Positions 46,738 through 58,524 of a DNA stretch of 64,000 nt are shown here, piece by piece. The notes under the pieces are model-generated. The model was given only the letters and a program-made list of their open reading frames with translations, made no database searches and was not told where the DNA came from. Each line of letters opens with the position of its first letter. Position 1 is the stretch's first letter. A program made the translations under genes and the position numbers. Source of the DNA: Mesostigma viride (Eukaryota > Streptophyta > Mesostigmatophyceae > Mesostigmatales > Mesostigmataceae); assembly GCA_009746045.1 (NCBI GenBank), contig RPFO01000667.1, positions 5,556,719-5,620,718 on the forward strand, written 5' to 3'.

Positions 46738-47472
46738 CTACACGGTGTAAAACAGAACGAGGAGGAGGATAAGAAGGAGTCTTTTCTTCAAAACTTTTGA
46801 GGAATCTATCACAGCCATGTATCTTACTATTTCATTTTCAGTAAATCCCACTCCTATTGTATCCACTGTGTTTACATCTATATCCACACTATTATTAGTG
46901 ATAGGTATCTCCTGTACTTCTAACTGAAGGAACATACATAATAGGTATCCATATTCCTTTAGTTCAGATCGCAATTCATCATTGGACATTAATACTTCAG
47001 GTATAGGTCTTACAGGAGGATCAACAGGTGTAGGAGGAGTAATATCTACCAAGGATAAATTTTCTAATCTATAATGACGTTCCGGTACCCAGTAAGAGCT
47101 ATCTGGAAACCAAATGACCATGGTATCATAATTAATAGTAATCTTATTATCCTGGTGCCAATCTAATCCTAGTAATACATCAGCTGTAGTGATAGGGCCT
47201 ATAGTGGCCGTCAGGTTGACCGTACGTCCTTGTATGACCAGGGGAAGGGACACCGTACCCGGGGAATGACTGGTGCGACCGTCAGCATAATGGACAGTGA
47301 CAGTTTTTGTGTGAGGGATAGGGACTAGTCCTAAACGCCTAACTAGGGCCTCGCTCACAAAGGAGCTAGCCGCACCGCTATCCACTAACACAGAGACATT
47401 CAAAAGTTCATCAGCATGCAAGAAGGGGTCTACAACAGTATGGGGAACGGTTAAGCCACCATTCAAGAACAT
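46738..47472 (-). pseudogene. Chromovirus aspartic protease
   Basis: Active site VSVLVDSGAASSFVSEALV, then HYADGRTSHSPGTVSLPLVI and ADVLLGLDWHQDNKITINY, a retropepsin with intact DSGA and terminal LLG. It is separated by frame breaks from gag above and RT below. Confidence 0.92.
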
Positions 47473-47578
47473 AAGAGGACGGACACGTAGTGGTAGGGAT
47501 GATTCAGCTCCTACAGAGGTTATAAAAACAGGCAGGCAAAAATTATTATCTGGGGTACTATCTAAGGACCTGTCCAGG

Positions 47579-49338
47579 TTACCCCCGGCTGACAGGCCTA
47601 CTGTTCCCCCTCCCCCCCAAATCCATAGGAACTAACCCCGAAGAAGACCCTGGCGAAAAAGCCACTGCTGGAGGGTCACGAGGGATCGAAGAGGGTGCGG
47701 GAGCCTGATTATCATAGGGGAACCCTGGGGGTCCTGTCTGCACAGCATTCAGCCTACTAGGGGTAGCTGAGGGAATGCGTCCTGAAGTGGGACGAATAGG
47801 AGCACGCTGAGGGGTACGAGGAGGGCGAGCGTCGGGATGAGGGGGAGCACCCGAAAGGAACTTGGGGCACTCACGTTTAAGATGACCTACTTCCTTACAA
47901 TGATAGCATGTAATATGAGAGACATCCAGAGCTGAAAGGTCAGTAACGCAAATATCTAATTCTTCTACATAGGAGTTCTCCTCCTCAGGGGTAAGGCTAA
48001 TATTATTAATACGGGAACGGGTAGGAAGAGAAGGAGTGGTGAAGAAATCTGCTACTCGTAAGAGATGCTGACGCACATGCTTGAGGGGCAGATCAGTAAA
48101 ACGGTAGGCAGAGAACTGGCGCTTTACTTCACGTAATATAAGGGTCTACTGAGGCCTTGTAGGAAGCGAGCACGTACTTCTGCGCCCGACAAATCCCTAA
48201 TTCGTACCATCTGTGCATCAAATTCTTTCATATACTCCTTAAAACGATTTAGTACCCTGCTGCAAGGTACCAAAGGCTAATCTATCCTGCCAATCTGCAT
48301 CAGTCAGGAGGGACTAAATGGTTCTCTAAACGCTTAAACAATTCTGCTACTGAGTTAGGGTAGGCATGAGAGGCCAAAGACTCACACTGGATGAGGTTAG
48401 CAAGCTCAGGAGTAATACAGGTAGTAAGATAGTGAGGGACTAGTACAGCATCAGAGAGACGCCATCTATTATGGTTTTGCCACAACTCTGTGTTCTGGGT
48501 AAGCAACATAATAAAAGTGAAAAACTGTTGAGGGGTAGACTTGACATCCAGCTTGGGAAGGTTAGCAAAGAGGGGAAGAGCAGGGGGCTTAGGGGGATTA
48601 GAAGAGTCAGTTTTTCCCATAGGGCCACTGTCTTCCACTGCTACATAAGCGGGATAGAAAGAAGGAAGAGGAAAGGTTTTGGATAGGGGTCTAGAAGGGG
48701 CCACCGTTTCAGGCTGGTGCCCATAGGAGAAGGGGACAGTATATTGCTCACGAAGGGAGGAGTAGGCAAAATGATCATAATTTCTGTCATCTAGAGGCAT
48801 GGTGCTGAAATCACTATTAACTTCTAAATCAGCCACACGGGTAGGAACCTGGGCAGCCTCGTAGGCCGTATCAGGGTATGACCAGGAAGCAGGTGGGTAA
48901 AAGGGAACTGCACTAGGGCGCCCAGAAGGGCCGACAGGGGCAGAGGTACGACCCGTGTTAAAAGCAGGCATGGAAGGCACAGGGTGGGAAGGAGGCCTAG
49001 CTAGAAGCATTGTTAGTTAGTGAGGACCTGCTGGAGGGTTGAGCCAAGGTTGCAGGAGGGGCAGGGGCCTGGTTCAGGGTAAAGGAAGGGTCATCACTAA
49101 ATCTGACACGTAGTATACGTTGTTCATAGGTAGGTGGGGTAATTGAGGGACGAGGGCGACCACCAGTGACAGGAGAAGGAGGTGAGGTACGCAGATTACC
49201 TTGAGGAGTGAGATGGTGCACCGTTTCCAAGGAGTCCCGTCGGTTACCACGAGTATTGTTATTGTTATTAGTATTATTATTAGTAGTAGTAGTAGTATTG
49301 GTAGGTATAGGCGACATATCTCCACCCACTGGATCCAT
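47579..49338 (-). pseudogene. Chromovirus gag with zinc knuckle
   Basis: The N-terminus (49338) is MDPVGGDMSPIPTN followed by an Asn-rich microsatellite. The middle part (49010-48300) contains LPLFANLPKLDVKSTPQQFF and LSDAVLVPHYLTTCITPELA, the retrotransposon gag region. After a broken stretch (48077-48299) the C-terminal part has a CCHC knuckle CYHCKEVGHLKREC (47876-47917) and a Pro-rich end. It would form the particle and package RNA. Confidence 0.88.
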
Positions 49339-49380
49339 CTTTAATTAAGTAAAGGAATACTGAGGGCAAGTTTGTGAGTC

Positions 49381-49500
49381 ATACCAATCATATATATACA
49401 TATATATTCATTGAGAATGATAGATTACGGAGGTGAGTGTGGCATATATATGTATATATGTATATTCATTGAGAATGATACGTTACGGAGGTGAGAGGGG
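49381..49500. repeat. Duplicated TATATTCATTGAGAATGATA block
   Basis: Two copies of TATATTCATTGAGAATGATA followed by G/CTTACGGAGGTGAG and ATATATGTATA stretches, about 62 bp apart, just upstream of gag on the minus strand. It may be part of the element 5' UTR. Confidence 0.8.
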
Positions 49501-49755
49501 CATGCAGCATAAGGAAAACGCGGAAAAGAAGAATATGTCGGTATGACTCACAAGCACGCGCTGGCAACGAATCATACCGGCAACCTGTAGATTACATATA
49601 CCAATGATCCATACATAGCAACCAACACCTTCCGATCCTTATAAAGCTGACAGGGTCACCATGGATAGCACGGCCATGTGAGCTACCGGCCTAGCATGGG
49701 CCAAGGGGGCATATCTGACTCACTAGGATGAAGGCATGAGCGACAACACAAGCAT

Positions 49756-49768
49756 GCACACACACACA

Positions 49769-49807
<39 letters not shown>
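49756..49807. repeat. (CA)n microsatellite
   Basis: About 50 bp of CA dinucleotide with one AA interruption. Confidence 0.97.
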
Positions 49808-49809
<2 letters not shown>

Positions 49810-49811
<2 letters not shown>

Positions 49812-51807
49812 GGCATGTGCAGTTTCCGTGCACTTAAACATTCACGTGATTCTACTCCTTGACATTCCTGCCCTTGATATTTCTGTAGCTAGAAGGAAAA
49901 GCGGAAGCCAGTTTCACAACATACCGTAATGAAGTCTAGCTGGCACCCTTCACGCTTGTTGGCGCAGAACTGAGACCATCCTCGTCAGACAAGGTGGGGA
50001 GATGCAACATCCATCTTGATGTCACAGGCGCCATTATCGCATCCATGCCATGCTGTTCAGCAAGCTCTTGAAGAGTGTAGAATTTTATCTCGCCTGCATT
50101 CGTGCAGCCATCACATGGCGCAAGAGACATGCCACGTAATATTAATTTTAATACGCAAGTTTACTATGCATACTATGCGCTTCCATGGCATGTAATTACA
50201 TCAGCACCTGCTAAACTGGCATAATGCCAAACGATCATGCCAATGACCATAATACTGAGTATGGTGAACAGTGCTGAAGAGGATGAAGAAATAATGTGTT
50301 TCGAACACAAGGTTAATTGTCGGGAATTACGACGAACAGAGCAACCGGCAGGCTAGATATGCTAGCGTTTAACTGCAACGGCTATGTGTCGAATGAGACT
50401 TCTGCCATCGCACGCGGGGATGTCAATTTCGACGACATATTGACGGAACGGCCGAGAGTTGAAGTATGGCATTTGATCACATAGAGGCAAACACTTGTCT
50501 AGCTAGCGCTAGCAGACTACTCCAGCCTGCATTCTGAGAACACTCGTGTTGCAAGAGAACACCCCTGCTCCCCCATATGGAGTCTCCTCGGAGTCTTTTC
50601 TTTCCAGTCTTCTCCCGGTTCTCGCTCACGCCGGGAAAAACAATTGAAGGTTTATGACGTAGACTAATAGTTAAATAATTATATACACGAAGATAATAGA
50701 TAACATAAATAATTATATAAATATAATATAATATAAATAATTATATGCATACATGGCTTTAATATTAGCAGCTCCAAACCACAACTTAAGAGTACACCTG
50801 ACGTGACATAAGTGAGGTCAGCAGTACAGCACAGCTGGGGGAAGCTTCGTTAATCAAGGCCTAGACTGCAGGAGGCCTAGGTTTGAGCAAACCAAAGTGG
50901 GGACGTGAAGTGGGGTCTCAGAAATGCGCATCGCTAAAGACCTTCCCATTCACGCCCCTGTTCAACTGGATCAGTTGTAACGAAACTGCCAGAATGCGGC
51001 AAAGGAGTCACGTACCCAGCTGGCATTCTTCGGTAGCATTCTTTACGTGCAGTGGACAAGGAGGTGTAGTAGGAATAGTTTCGCCCTCCCCTTCGGCAGC
51101 GGGAGACATGACAAATGTTATGGAGGGATCATGATTGTTGTTGTTGTTCTTGCCCACGCCGCGCATGGGCAGCAGAGATTCGGAAGAGATTTGGAGAGGG
51201 ATCATTATTGAGTTGAGTTGAGTTGAGTTGCGTTCGACGTCTCAAGATTCCTGCTCTGTTGTTGTTGTTTTGTTGTTGTTGTTGTTGCCCACGCCGCGAA
51301 ATGGAGCGAAATGGTAAGATTCCTGCTCAACATGCAGAGTTCTGCAAGAAAGCGCGTCACCTGGCTCCAGAACACCGCGTGCCGCCCTGTAATATTCTCT
51401 AGTAGATCTTGGCTGGCTTGTCCCCAGCGTGCGACATGTGCACGCCGCACGGCCAAATCCCATGCGATCACAGTGATTCCTTTTTGCTGGTACCACTGGC
51501 TGGCGAGGAATGTGCCTGCTAGCTGGAAATATACTGAATGCTGCTGTTCAGTCTTCTGGCCCTCGGCCGTTTCCAACGCCGATGCTTGACGGGATGGCAA
51601 ACAATTGACGGGAATCAATTGACGGGATCCAACTCCGACGGGGCCTACTACTTGACGGTGGTTACCATGAAATGATTAAGAGGATCAGATTTACTGAACG
51701 CGCAGTTGCGTGCACGCGCAGTGGCTTGGACACGTTGCAGTTGTTGTTGTGTGGGTGGTTTTCCGGGTAAATGGGTATTTTTTATTAACCCTTAAACTGT
51801 ACTACTG
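49810..51807. other. Unassigned 2-kb region
   Basis: No convincing gene. It contains an AT-rich stretch (50640-50760, TATAATATAATATAAATAAT), a (GAGTT)n run at 51209-51232, and two copies of TTGTTGTTGCCCACGCCGCG-like sequence about 150 bp apart (51135-51165 and 51270-51300). Confidence 0.5.
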
Positions 51808-53504
51808 GCCCGGTCTATACGGATTTTAAGTTAAAACCGAACCGGTCATTTTTAGCTGAAAATTGGGTCCGGAGGTAAAAATTTCAGTCTATACGAAACT
51901 GAACTGTCTGGACCGCAAGTAGAGTGGTTCCCGCCAAGTCGATGACGTGGCGCCAGCTCCGTGCCCGGGCAATCAGGCAATTACAGGCAATTAAAGCCAA
52001 AACACTGACGGCGGGGAAGGGGAAGATGACCCGCGGTCGCCAGCCATGGCGGACAATGCCGAAGGAGATGGACCATTTCTGCCACCCGAAGCGCGAAATC
52101 ATTGCGTGCCATGCGGAGTCGCCCATGGGAAAACGCCGAAGTGGACGATGAGAGAAATAGCGCGTTTCGGGCATGTCCTAATTGACGAAAGCATCCGAGC
52201 AGCGTATTTTAAAGGATATATCGGTTTCTTTTTACTTTTTATGATGACTTGTAGTCGTAAACTTGCAAGGGTGGCCAGAAAAATCCGAATCTAGCGACCA
52301 TGCTGCACAACTTTGGCGTGCCGCAATGCGCCATTTTGCGGCCACCGCCTGGGCTAAGGTAATGCCAGCCATGCCAGGTAAAGCTGAGTTATCGTTTCCT
52401 TGTCGACGTATGACGTTTATGTATACGTTCTAGCTTGTGTAGCACATTCTTTTTGCATTATTCATGTTCTTTCTTGACCATGGCCTGGCCCCTTCCTAAA
52501 ACACCATTCTTAGATGCCTCCCTCAGTCAGTTGACCTGCAATAGTGTGATGGTGATAAGTTTTAGAGGCTGTATGGGTTTGAATACCTCCATATATGTTT
52601 GTTATACATTTCCCACACACATATTGCATGAGTGTGAGGCAGTTGGCTGGTCTCTGTGGCATCATCAAGCATGTAACCGGTGAGTAGAAGCTTCCCATTG
52701 TCAGTGAGCATGTGCCACCAGGTGTGCTGGCCATCACCTGGCAAGCTATAGCAGCTTAGGCCTAGTTTATCCTTGCTAGGGCAAGCTGAAATAGGCTTAA
52801 CATCACTAGTTTGTTGGTGGCTGCCTCATAGAAGGCATGCCTTGCGTAGGGTGTCCGTACCACGTTACGTACGTGCATGGACAAGGTGGCACCTGCACAT
52901 AGGTGCCATGTAAGGGCAGTGTGATGATGCAGTTATGTTTCCCCATCACTGTGGAAGGGAAATGTATTGTATGGCATGGTTGGTGGCCTTATTAGTAGGT
53001 AGTATGCCAAGCCCTACCCCCTTGGTTGCTTTTTACCAACGGTACCCCTATGGGCTGTACTGGGTGTAGCTGCTGGTATACCCAACCAAGTGATGACCCC
53101 AATGGCTCAAACTGCTCAGCAACTAATTGTTTATCATCCCTGAAGTGGTAGGTGCCTAGCTCTTATAACATGATTCAAAATGCACATTCTACCAAAACTG
53201 AAAACGCGCGTCTTGACCGCCCTGACTTTGACGGTAGTTATACATGGCCTACTCTGAATATATGTAAGGTTGTGATGTATCAACCCGAAGAGCAACTCAT
53301 GCACATGCTTGGCCCCCAAGGACAGCCATTGGATATGGGTAGGTTGGATGGCATCTGGTTTGCAAAGTTGTGAAGTTACAGCCGATGCATCGGCAGTATT
53401 TCTGCCCATTTAGGGGTTAAGGTTGACAACTGTGATGACTACCATTGCACATGCATCCTTTTTGACATTACAATAGCGGGATTAGGCAACATTCTCATCC
53501 TCAC

Positions 53505-53839
53505 CGTTTGTGGGTAAAAAAAACTGGCAACCAAACACCATGCCACACGTGGCACACTCAAGCATACACCAAGGTGGGTAAAAAAAACTGGCAACCAAAC
53601 AGCATGCCACACGTGGCACACTCAAGCATACACCAAGGTGGGTAAAAGAAACTGGCAACCAAACACCATGCCACACGTGGCACGCTCAAGCATTACACAC
53701 CAAGGTGGGTAAAAAAAACTGGCAACCAAACACCATGCCACACGTGGCACACTCAAGCATACACCAAGGTGGGTAAAAAAAACTGGCAACCAAACACCAT
53801 GCCACACGTGGCACACTCAAGCATTATACACCAAGGTGG
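53505..53839. repeat. 64-bp satellite, left part
   Basis: Five copies of a 64- to 66-bp unit starting GGTGGGTAAAAAAAACTGGC and containing ATGCCACACGTGGCACACTC. Copies differ by an occasional ATT insertion (CATTATACACC against CATACACC). Confidence 0.96.
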
Positions 53840-55155
53840 CCGGGTTGGTCTGTACGCCGTACGGATGCGAAAAAATGCGGGATAAAGCATATTTTAGGCC
53901 TCCGCGTATTATACGCGTACTTTACTTCAGACTACGCGGTTTGGACTTATAATTTTTTGGGGGTACCAGCGGGCAGCGCCGCAGCGGGCACTGGCGCGGT
54001 GCCCAGGTTCTGGGCGCGGCGCGCTCACTGCACAGTTGAGATTTTTACTACTAGAAGTAGATGCGTACAGTTCTTTTCATAAAGCGCAAGCCTTGCAAAA
54101 TGTTTGGCCGGTAGGAGACAGCAAGGACTAGGTACATAACGCATAATAACAGTGTGCCAGCAAATGCCAGCTGTGCTACTGACGGTGTAATGCAATATAG
54201 CGACGACGAGGCCAGTGCGACTGTGCGACAGTGTGCAGCCATTTTCGATTTGCAGCTGCATGAAGAAGAAAGGGCCTGAATGGGATTTGGTTCTCGAGAA
54301 GAAAGAAGCAGTCACAGATGCTGTTAGTAACAAAACGCAGTTTGCGTCGAATAAGTTCTGCTCATTTTGCAACAAGAAGTTCTCATACGGGGCGGGGGCA
54401 ATCAGCGTATTCCGAGTCCGTGCACACTTTGCCGGAATCGCAGGGGAAGGGATGTTACCCTGCGACAAAATTCCACCGAATATCCGGAGCAGGTTTCTCA
54501 GGATTGCTAACAACAACTGAGTTGCAGAAGTCAGACGCCAAGAAGCAGCACAATTTGAACAGGGCAATGGCGGAGATGGGAGGGGCTGCGCCGGCTGACT
54601 TGTCGTCGGTTCCCAGCAAAGGCCAGCTGAGCATCACCAAATGGCTGGTTCCCGTCGACGAGAAAGGTGTCCAGCTGCTGGCTGCCGAATTTTTTATCGA
54701 GAACGGCATTGCCTTCAGTGCGGCTGAGAGCGCCTCTTTCAAGCAGATGGTGGCCGGCATGATCCAGTACAAAGGAGGGCACGTCACCCCTCCTTCTCGG
54801 AAGTTGTGTCTTATGTCCTCTCATGCATTATATAGTGGATGGCTTTCCTTACAATCAATTAATTAATTGATTCCTTACTATTCCCGTTGCAGCCTGCTCC
54901 CCCCTGCATTTAACAAATAATAATCAGATAGGATTCCAGGGCATAAATGGAAGATGTTAATAAATAAGCATATACACCAAATTTCAGTTTCAATAACTGC
55001 ATGACCATCATCAAGGAGCGTGCTAATTGGGTGACCGACAATTGGACCACAAAAACTGTCGCGTATTTTACCGCCACGTATTTTACACCCCCCACGTATA
55101 ATACGCGTATTTTAGGTCCGCGTATTATACCCCGCACACGTATTTGCCAACCCGG
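53840..55155 (+). mobile_element. Small hAT element inserted in the satellite
   Basis: 1316 bp with 9-bp inverted ends CCGGGTTGG...CCAACCCGG and a perfect 8-bp target duplication CAAGGTGG (53832-53839 and 55156-55163). Subterminal CGCGTATTATACGCGTA-type repeats occur on both sides. It carries only the N-terminal part of a transposase, so it is non-autonomous. Confidence 0.95.
54215..54866 (+). pseudogene. hAT transposase N-terminal fragment with BED finger
   Basis: First frame: WDLVLEKKEAVTDAVSNK, BED finger FCSFCNKKFSYGAGAISVFR..HF and PPNIRSRFLRIANNN. After a one-base frame change near 54500: KQHNLNRAMAEM, LSITKWLVPVDEKGV and AAEFFIENGIAF..AES.SFKQM, the usual start of the DUF659 region. 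The catalytic core is deleted. Confidence 0.85.
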
Positions 55156-55376
55156 CAAGGTGGGTAAAAAAAACTGGCAACCAAACACCATGCCACACGT
55201 GGCACACTCAAGCATTATACACCAAGGTGGGTAAAAAAAACTGGCAACCAAACACCATGCCACACGTGGCACACTCAAGCATACACCAAGGTGGGTAAAA
55301 AAAACTGGCAACCAAACACCATGCCACACGTGGCACACTCAAGCATTATACACCAAGGTGGGTAAAAAAAACTGGC
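55156..55376. repeat. 64-bp satellite, right part
   Basis: Three further full copies and one truncated copy of the same unit continue after the hAT insertion. The last copy (ending AACTGGC) joins directly to the Harbinger transposase frame at 55376. Confidence 0.95.
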
Positions 55377-56187
55377 TAGCATTTTGCATGTCGTAGGTCA
55401 CATGTCAATGCACGGTGAAGGATGCCAAAGCGGTGAATAAGAATCCCAAATGCACGCTCTATGACCTGCCTGCACAAAGAGATGTAATAGTTACATGCGT
55501 CCTCTTGGACGCTGAGACCCCTTCCTGGGTAGGGAGTCACAAGCCAAGGCTTGATGATGTATGCCTCATCTGCCACTATGTAGAATCCTTCTGGCAGGCC
55601 AACACGTGCCATTGCCGTGTGCAAAGAGCTGACACGAAATGCGACACTGTCATGGGTACTGCCGCAACATTTGTTGCAGCCATACAGAAAACGACATTTC
55701 GAATCGCACACAGCTTGCATGACAAGCGCATAAAACCCCTTACGATTGTAGTACTGCCTGGGGTTCGCTACCTCCGACTTGAAGTTTTTTTTTTTTTAAT
55801 CTTGATTGCGATACCATCGAGCGCACCAACACAACCATCAACAACTCCCCTGGTCGTCTGGTTGAATCGAAACCATCGGCCAAACGCGACAGTTCGCCCG
55901 AATCATCCGTGGTTGCGAGTGCGCTTCTCATTAGCAGCTCGCGGCAAGCCAAACCGACTTAGGTAGGGCTTGGAAACGTGCACCACGCCTTGAGAGACGT
56001 ATCTTTTTCCTGTACGCCTTCGCTTCATCTTCAAATCCTGCAAATCATTCCAGTCCTCCCTGTCAATCCTGTCCTCGTCGGGCTTGCGCATAAGGTGGTA
56101 TGACTGGCGAGACATAATGGCCGAGTGTTTTCGTGCTTTAAATACGCAACTGGAATGGTCGGAATTACAAACTGCAATGGCACACAC
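55376..56187 (-). pseudogene. Harbinger transposase (DDE_Tnp_4), frameshifted
   Basis: The minus-strand N-terminus from 56187 includes SRQSYHLMRKPDEDRIDRED. The core has CVGALDGIAIKIK (first catalytic Asp), then after a run of twelve A (about 55786-55797) that shifts the frame, NPRQYYNRKGFYAL, CRFLYGC, FYIVADEAYI (second Asp), TPYPG and VIERAFGILIHRFGIL (Glu). The triad is present, but the C-terminus is replaced by satellite at 55376 and another frame change lies near 55920. It would cut and paste the element together with a Myb-like partner, which I did not find. Confidence 0.85.
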
Positions 56188-56451
56188 AGCTATGGCAACC
56201 AGCCTTCACGTCGGTAGTAGCAGCCTGACCACCAGGGTTTTCCCGCCAATTATTCCTTTTTAACTTTCTCCGAAAAAAAAATAACAGGGGTCCGTGGCCA
56301 AGCCCGTCTGGAGTTATTTTTTATATCCGGTGAGTTAAAACCGCAAGTTATTTTTCACCGTTAATTGGATGAAAACCGGCCCTCAATCTCACCGTCCATT
56401 GTTTCCCGCCACTTTTAACTCCGCGAAGTTAAATCCCGTATAGACCAGGCC

Positions 56452-58519
56452 TCAGGCCCGGTCTATACGGCCGTTTTCGTGGCGCCAGTTGAACTGGCGC
56501 CACTCTAACGGACTGAGTTTGTGCGCCTTGCAGGCGCCGCGCCAAAAATAATTTGATGGTGCTACCTGGCGGGATTGAAAGATCTAGACGTCAGCAGGAG
56601 TGGTGACATGTCCAGCCAAAATTCCACGGGTACTAGGGTCTGGCCCCAAGGCTGCCGGTGGCTGCATTGGTCCGGCCCCTAAATAAATATAGGGGCTGCG
56701 GCTGAAATAGCCTGCCGGCGGGTGGTCATGGCCCCCATACAGTACTGTATGGCGAGCCTACTGCCAAAGGGGATTTGCCACGTGGCAAGTGCTCGTCTGC
56801 TGCGTTGTCTTCCGCGTTGGCTACAATTCGCTTCCGCGGACACCTTTCAGCGGGGAAAGTTCCCCCGGGCTTCCGGGGCAAATTCAGCAAGCGCTGCGGA
56901 ACTTCGATACTAAAATTTCGGTTTTTGTTCGTACCGTACAGCCAATCATTTTGCGCCCGGATCAAATTGTGATCTGGCCACTGGACACGAATATTTCAGC
57001 GCGTTGGGGGGGGGCATATGGGGGCCGGCTGTCGGCGCACCGGTGGCGGCGCCCCAGGGGGGCGCTAGCATACTGGGGGCCAGCAAGTTTCATTCCGGCG
57101 GTTGGCATTGGACCCTGAGTTCAATATGGGGGCCGGACATTTCGACCTGGCGGTGGCGGTATTGGGCCCCCAAATAGCATATGGCTGTATGTCACCACTC
57201 CTACGTCAGCTTTCCGTAGAGCACTTCAGACCGTACTTTGGACACCTGGCCAAGGAGATATGCTTGAGCAAAGTTACAGTACTGTAGGGGGGTACCATGG
57301 TCCAACGGGACCGACGTGCATGAAAAATATTGACGCGCACGGCTATGGCGGTGCACACAACTGACTGGTACGAGAGAATAGCTTGACATAATGGACTCAA
57401 ATTTTGTAGGCATGATTTTTAAGTCATAAAAACGTTATACCCCTAGCCATGTAACGTTTGAAGATGCGTAGATGGGTCTCGGGGTGCTGGTAGGCGCAGC
57501 AAATCATGTTAGCGGCCAGGCGGTGACCGTGCGAGTCCTGCATGTTGCCAGGCGGAAATTTTCGAGATATTTGCGCATGGATAAACGTTTGACGTTGTTC
57601 CCAACCAGATTTGCTAGAACTGGCAGCCAGGAAAGGCTCGAGGCTACGTCCATGAATCGTGCGTTCTGGCTCCCGCAGGAAAGGTAATGTGCTGTTCCGA
57701 CCTGGTACGTTCTAGCCTCCTAGCGTGTTCCGTTAACCGTATATTCTGATCCGTATATGGTTGTATTGTTGTTTCTAACTAATATCAGGGTTATAATCGA
57801 GGGCTTGTGATTGTCATTTTGTTGTTTTGCTGCCTCTACGCATCGGCTTGTCATGGTTGTGGAATACCATCAGGTCAAGCAGATTTTAGACCATGTTTGG
57901 TCGCTGTTAGCTGAGGCTGCAACGGAAATAGCGTGATAACGGTTGGTATTGGTTAGTAATATGGTAAATGTGATTACCCAGTGCTTTTCCTGGCTCAAAC
58001 ATCCCGAGAAAAGTTCTTTTCTGACCAGTTTTAGGCATGGCTTCTTGTTTTGCTGGCCAACGCCCACCTCCTTATTTTGCATCCATGGCATGTGACAAAC
58101 ATGGAGATGCCCAACAATACCTGTCTGCATGGAAGCATTACCAACTTGTTCCTTTTGTTTTCTTTATTGTTGCAAAGAACGTGGAGGTGTTTTGTCATTC
58201 ATTGGGTGCGTTAGTGATGTAGCTCCTTGCCACCCCTTTGACGCGCGCTTGAGGCCTTGATTAATGAGCATTTCACCTATTTTTTAGCATGGTCTTGTGT
58301 CTTATATGCTGGCTTATCTCAGGTTCCACGCTGGGCCAGTGGCTGGCCTCGACGACGACGCCTGCCGCCAGCGTGCCATGCAGCCCCTGTCAGCCCGCAG
58401 CCCGGCTGGCCGCGCAAGGGCTGAGGCCAATGGCCGCACTCGTGACCCACACGCTGGCAGCTGGCACCCAGCTGACAGGGCCTCGTAGGAGGCAGTATCT
58501 GCGCACCCAGAGGCGTAAT
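56452..58519. other. Unassigned 2-kb region
   Basis: It begins with another GGCCCGGTCTATACGGCCGT end and a near-palindrome GTGGCGCCAGTT/AACTGGCGCCAC (56478-56502), suggesting a second small Harbinger-like element whose right end I could not place. A plus frame at 56789-57118 and GC-rich frames at 58289-58525 look possibly exonic but match nothing I recognise. Confidence 0.4.
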
Positions 58520-58524
58520 CCGTA

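Larger units (their letters stand above)
35904..49338 (-). mobile_element. Gypsy-like chromovirus with extra ORF; hAT nested inside
   Basis: On the minus strand the order is gag (49338), zinc knuckle, protease, RT, RNase H, integrase, chromodomain (to 43475), a third ORF (43427 to 36850, split by a hAT transposon), polypurine tract and 3' LTR. A 5' LTR matching 35904-36470 was not found above 49338, so the element is incomplete or rearranged at its 5' end. Frameshifts occur in several genes. Confidence 0.88.
51808..56451 (-). mobile_element. PIF/Harbinger-type transposon with nested insertions
   Basis: The left end GGCCCGGTCTATACGGATTT (51808) pairs with the right end, which on the minus strand reads GGCCTGGTCTATACGGGATTT (to about 56451). 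A Harbinger transposase relic lies near the right end on the minus strand. The 3-bp target duplication could not be resolved. Between them are unassigned DNA (51.9-53.5 kb), a 64-bp satellite and a small hAT element, so the interior is not all original. Confidence 0.55.

Noticed and set aside
54910-55338. Minus-strand ORFs repeating MCHVWHGVWLPVFF
   Set aside because: These are translations of the 64-bp satellite, repeated because the unit is nearly divisible by three in some copies.
53505-55376. CRISPR-like array
   Set aside because: The 64-bp units are contiguous satellite copies with no variable spacers.
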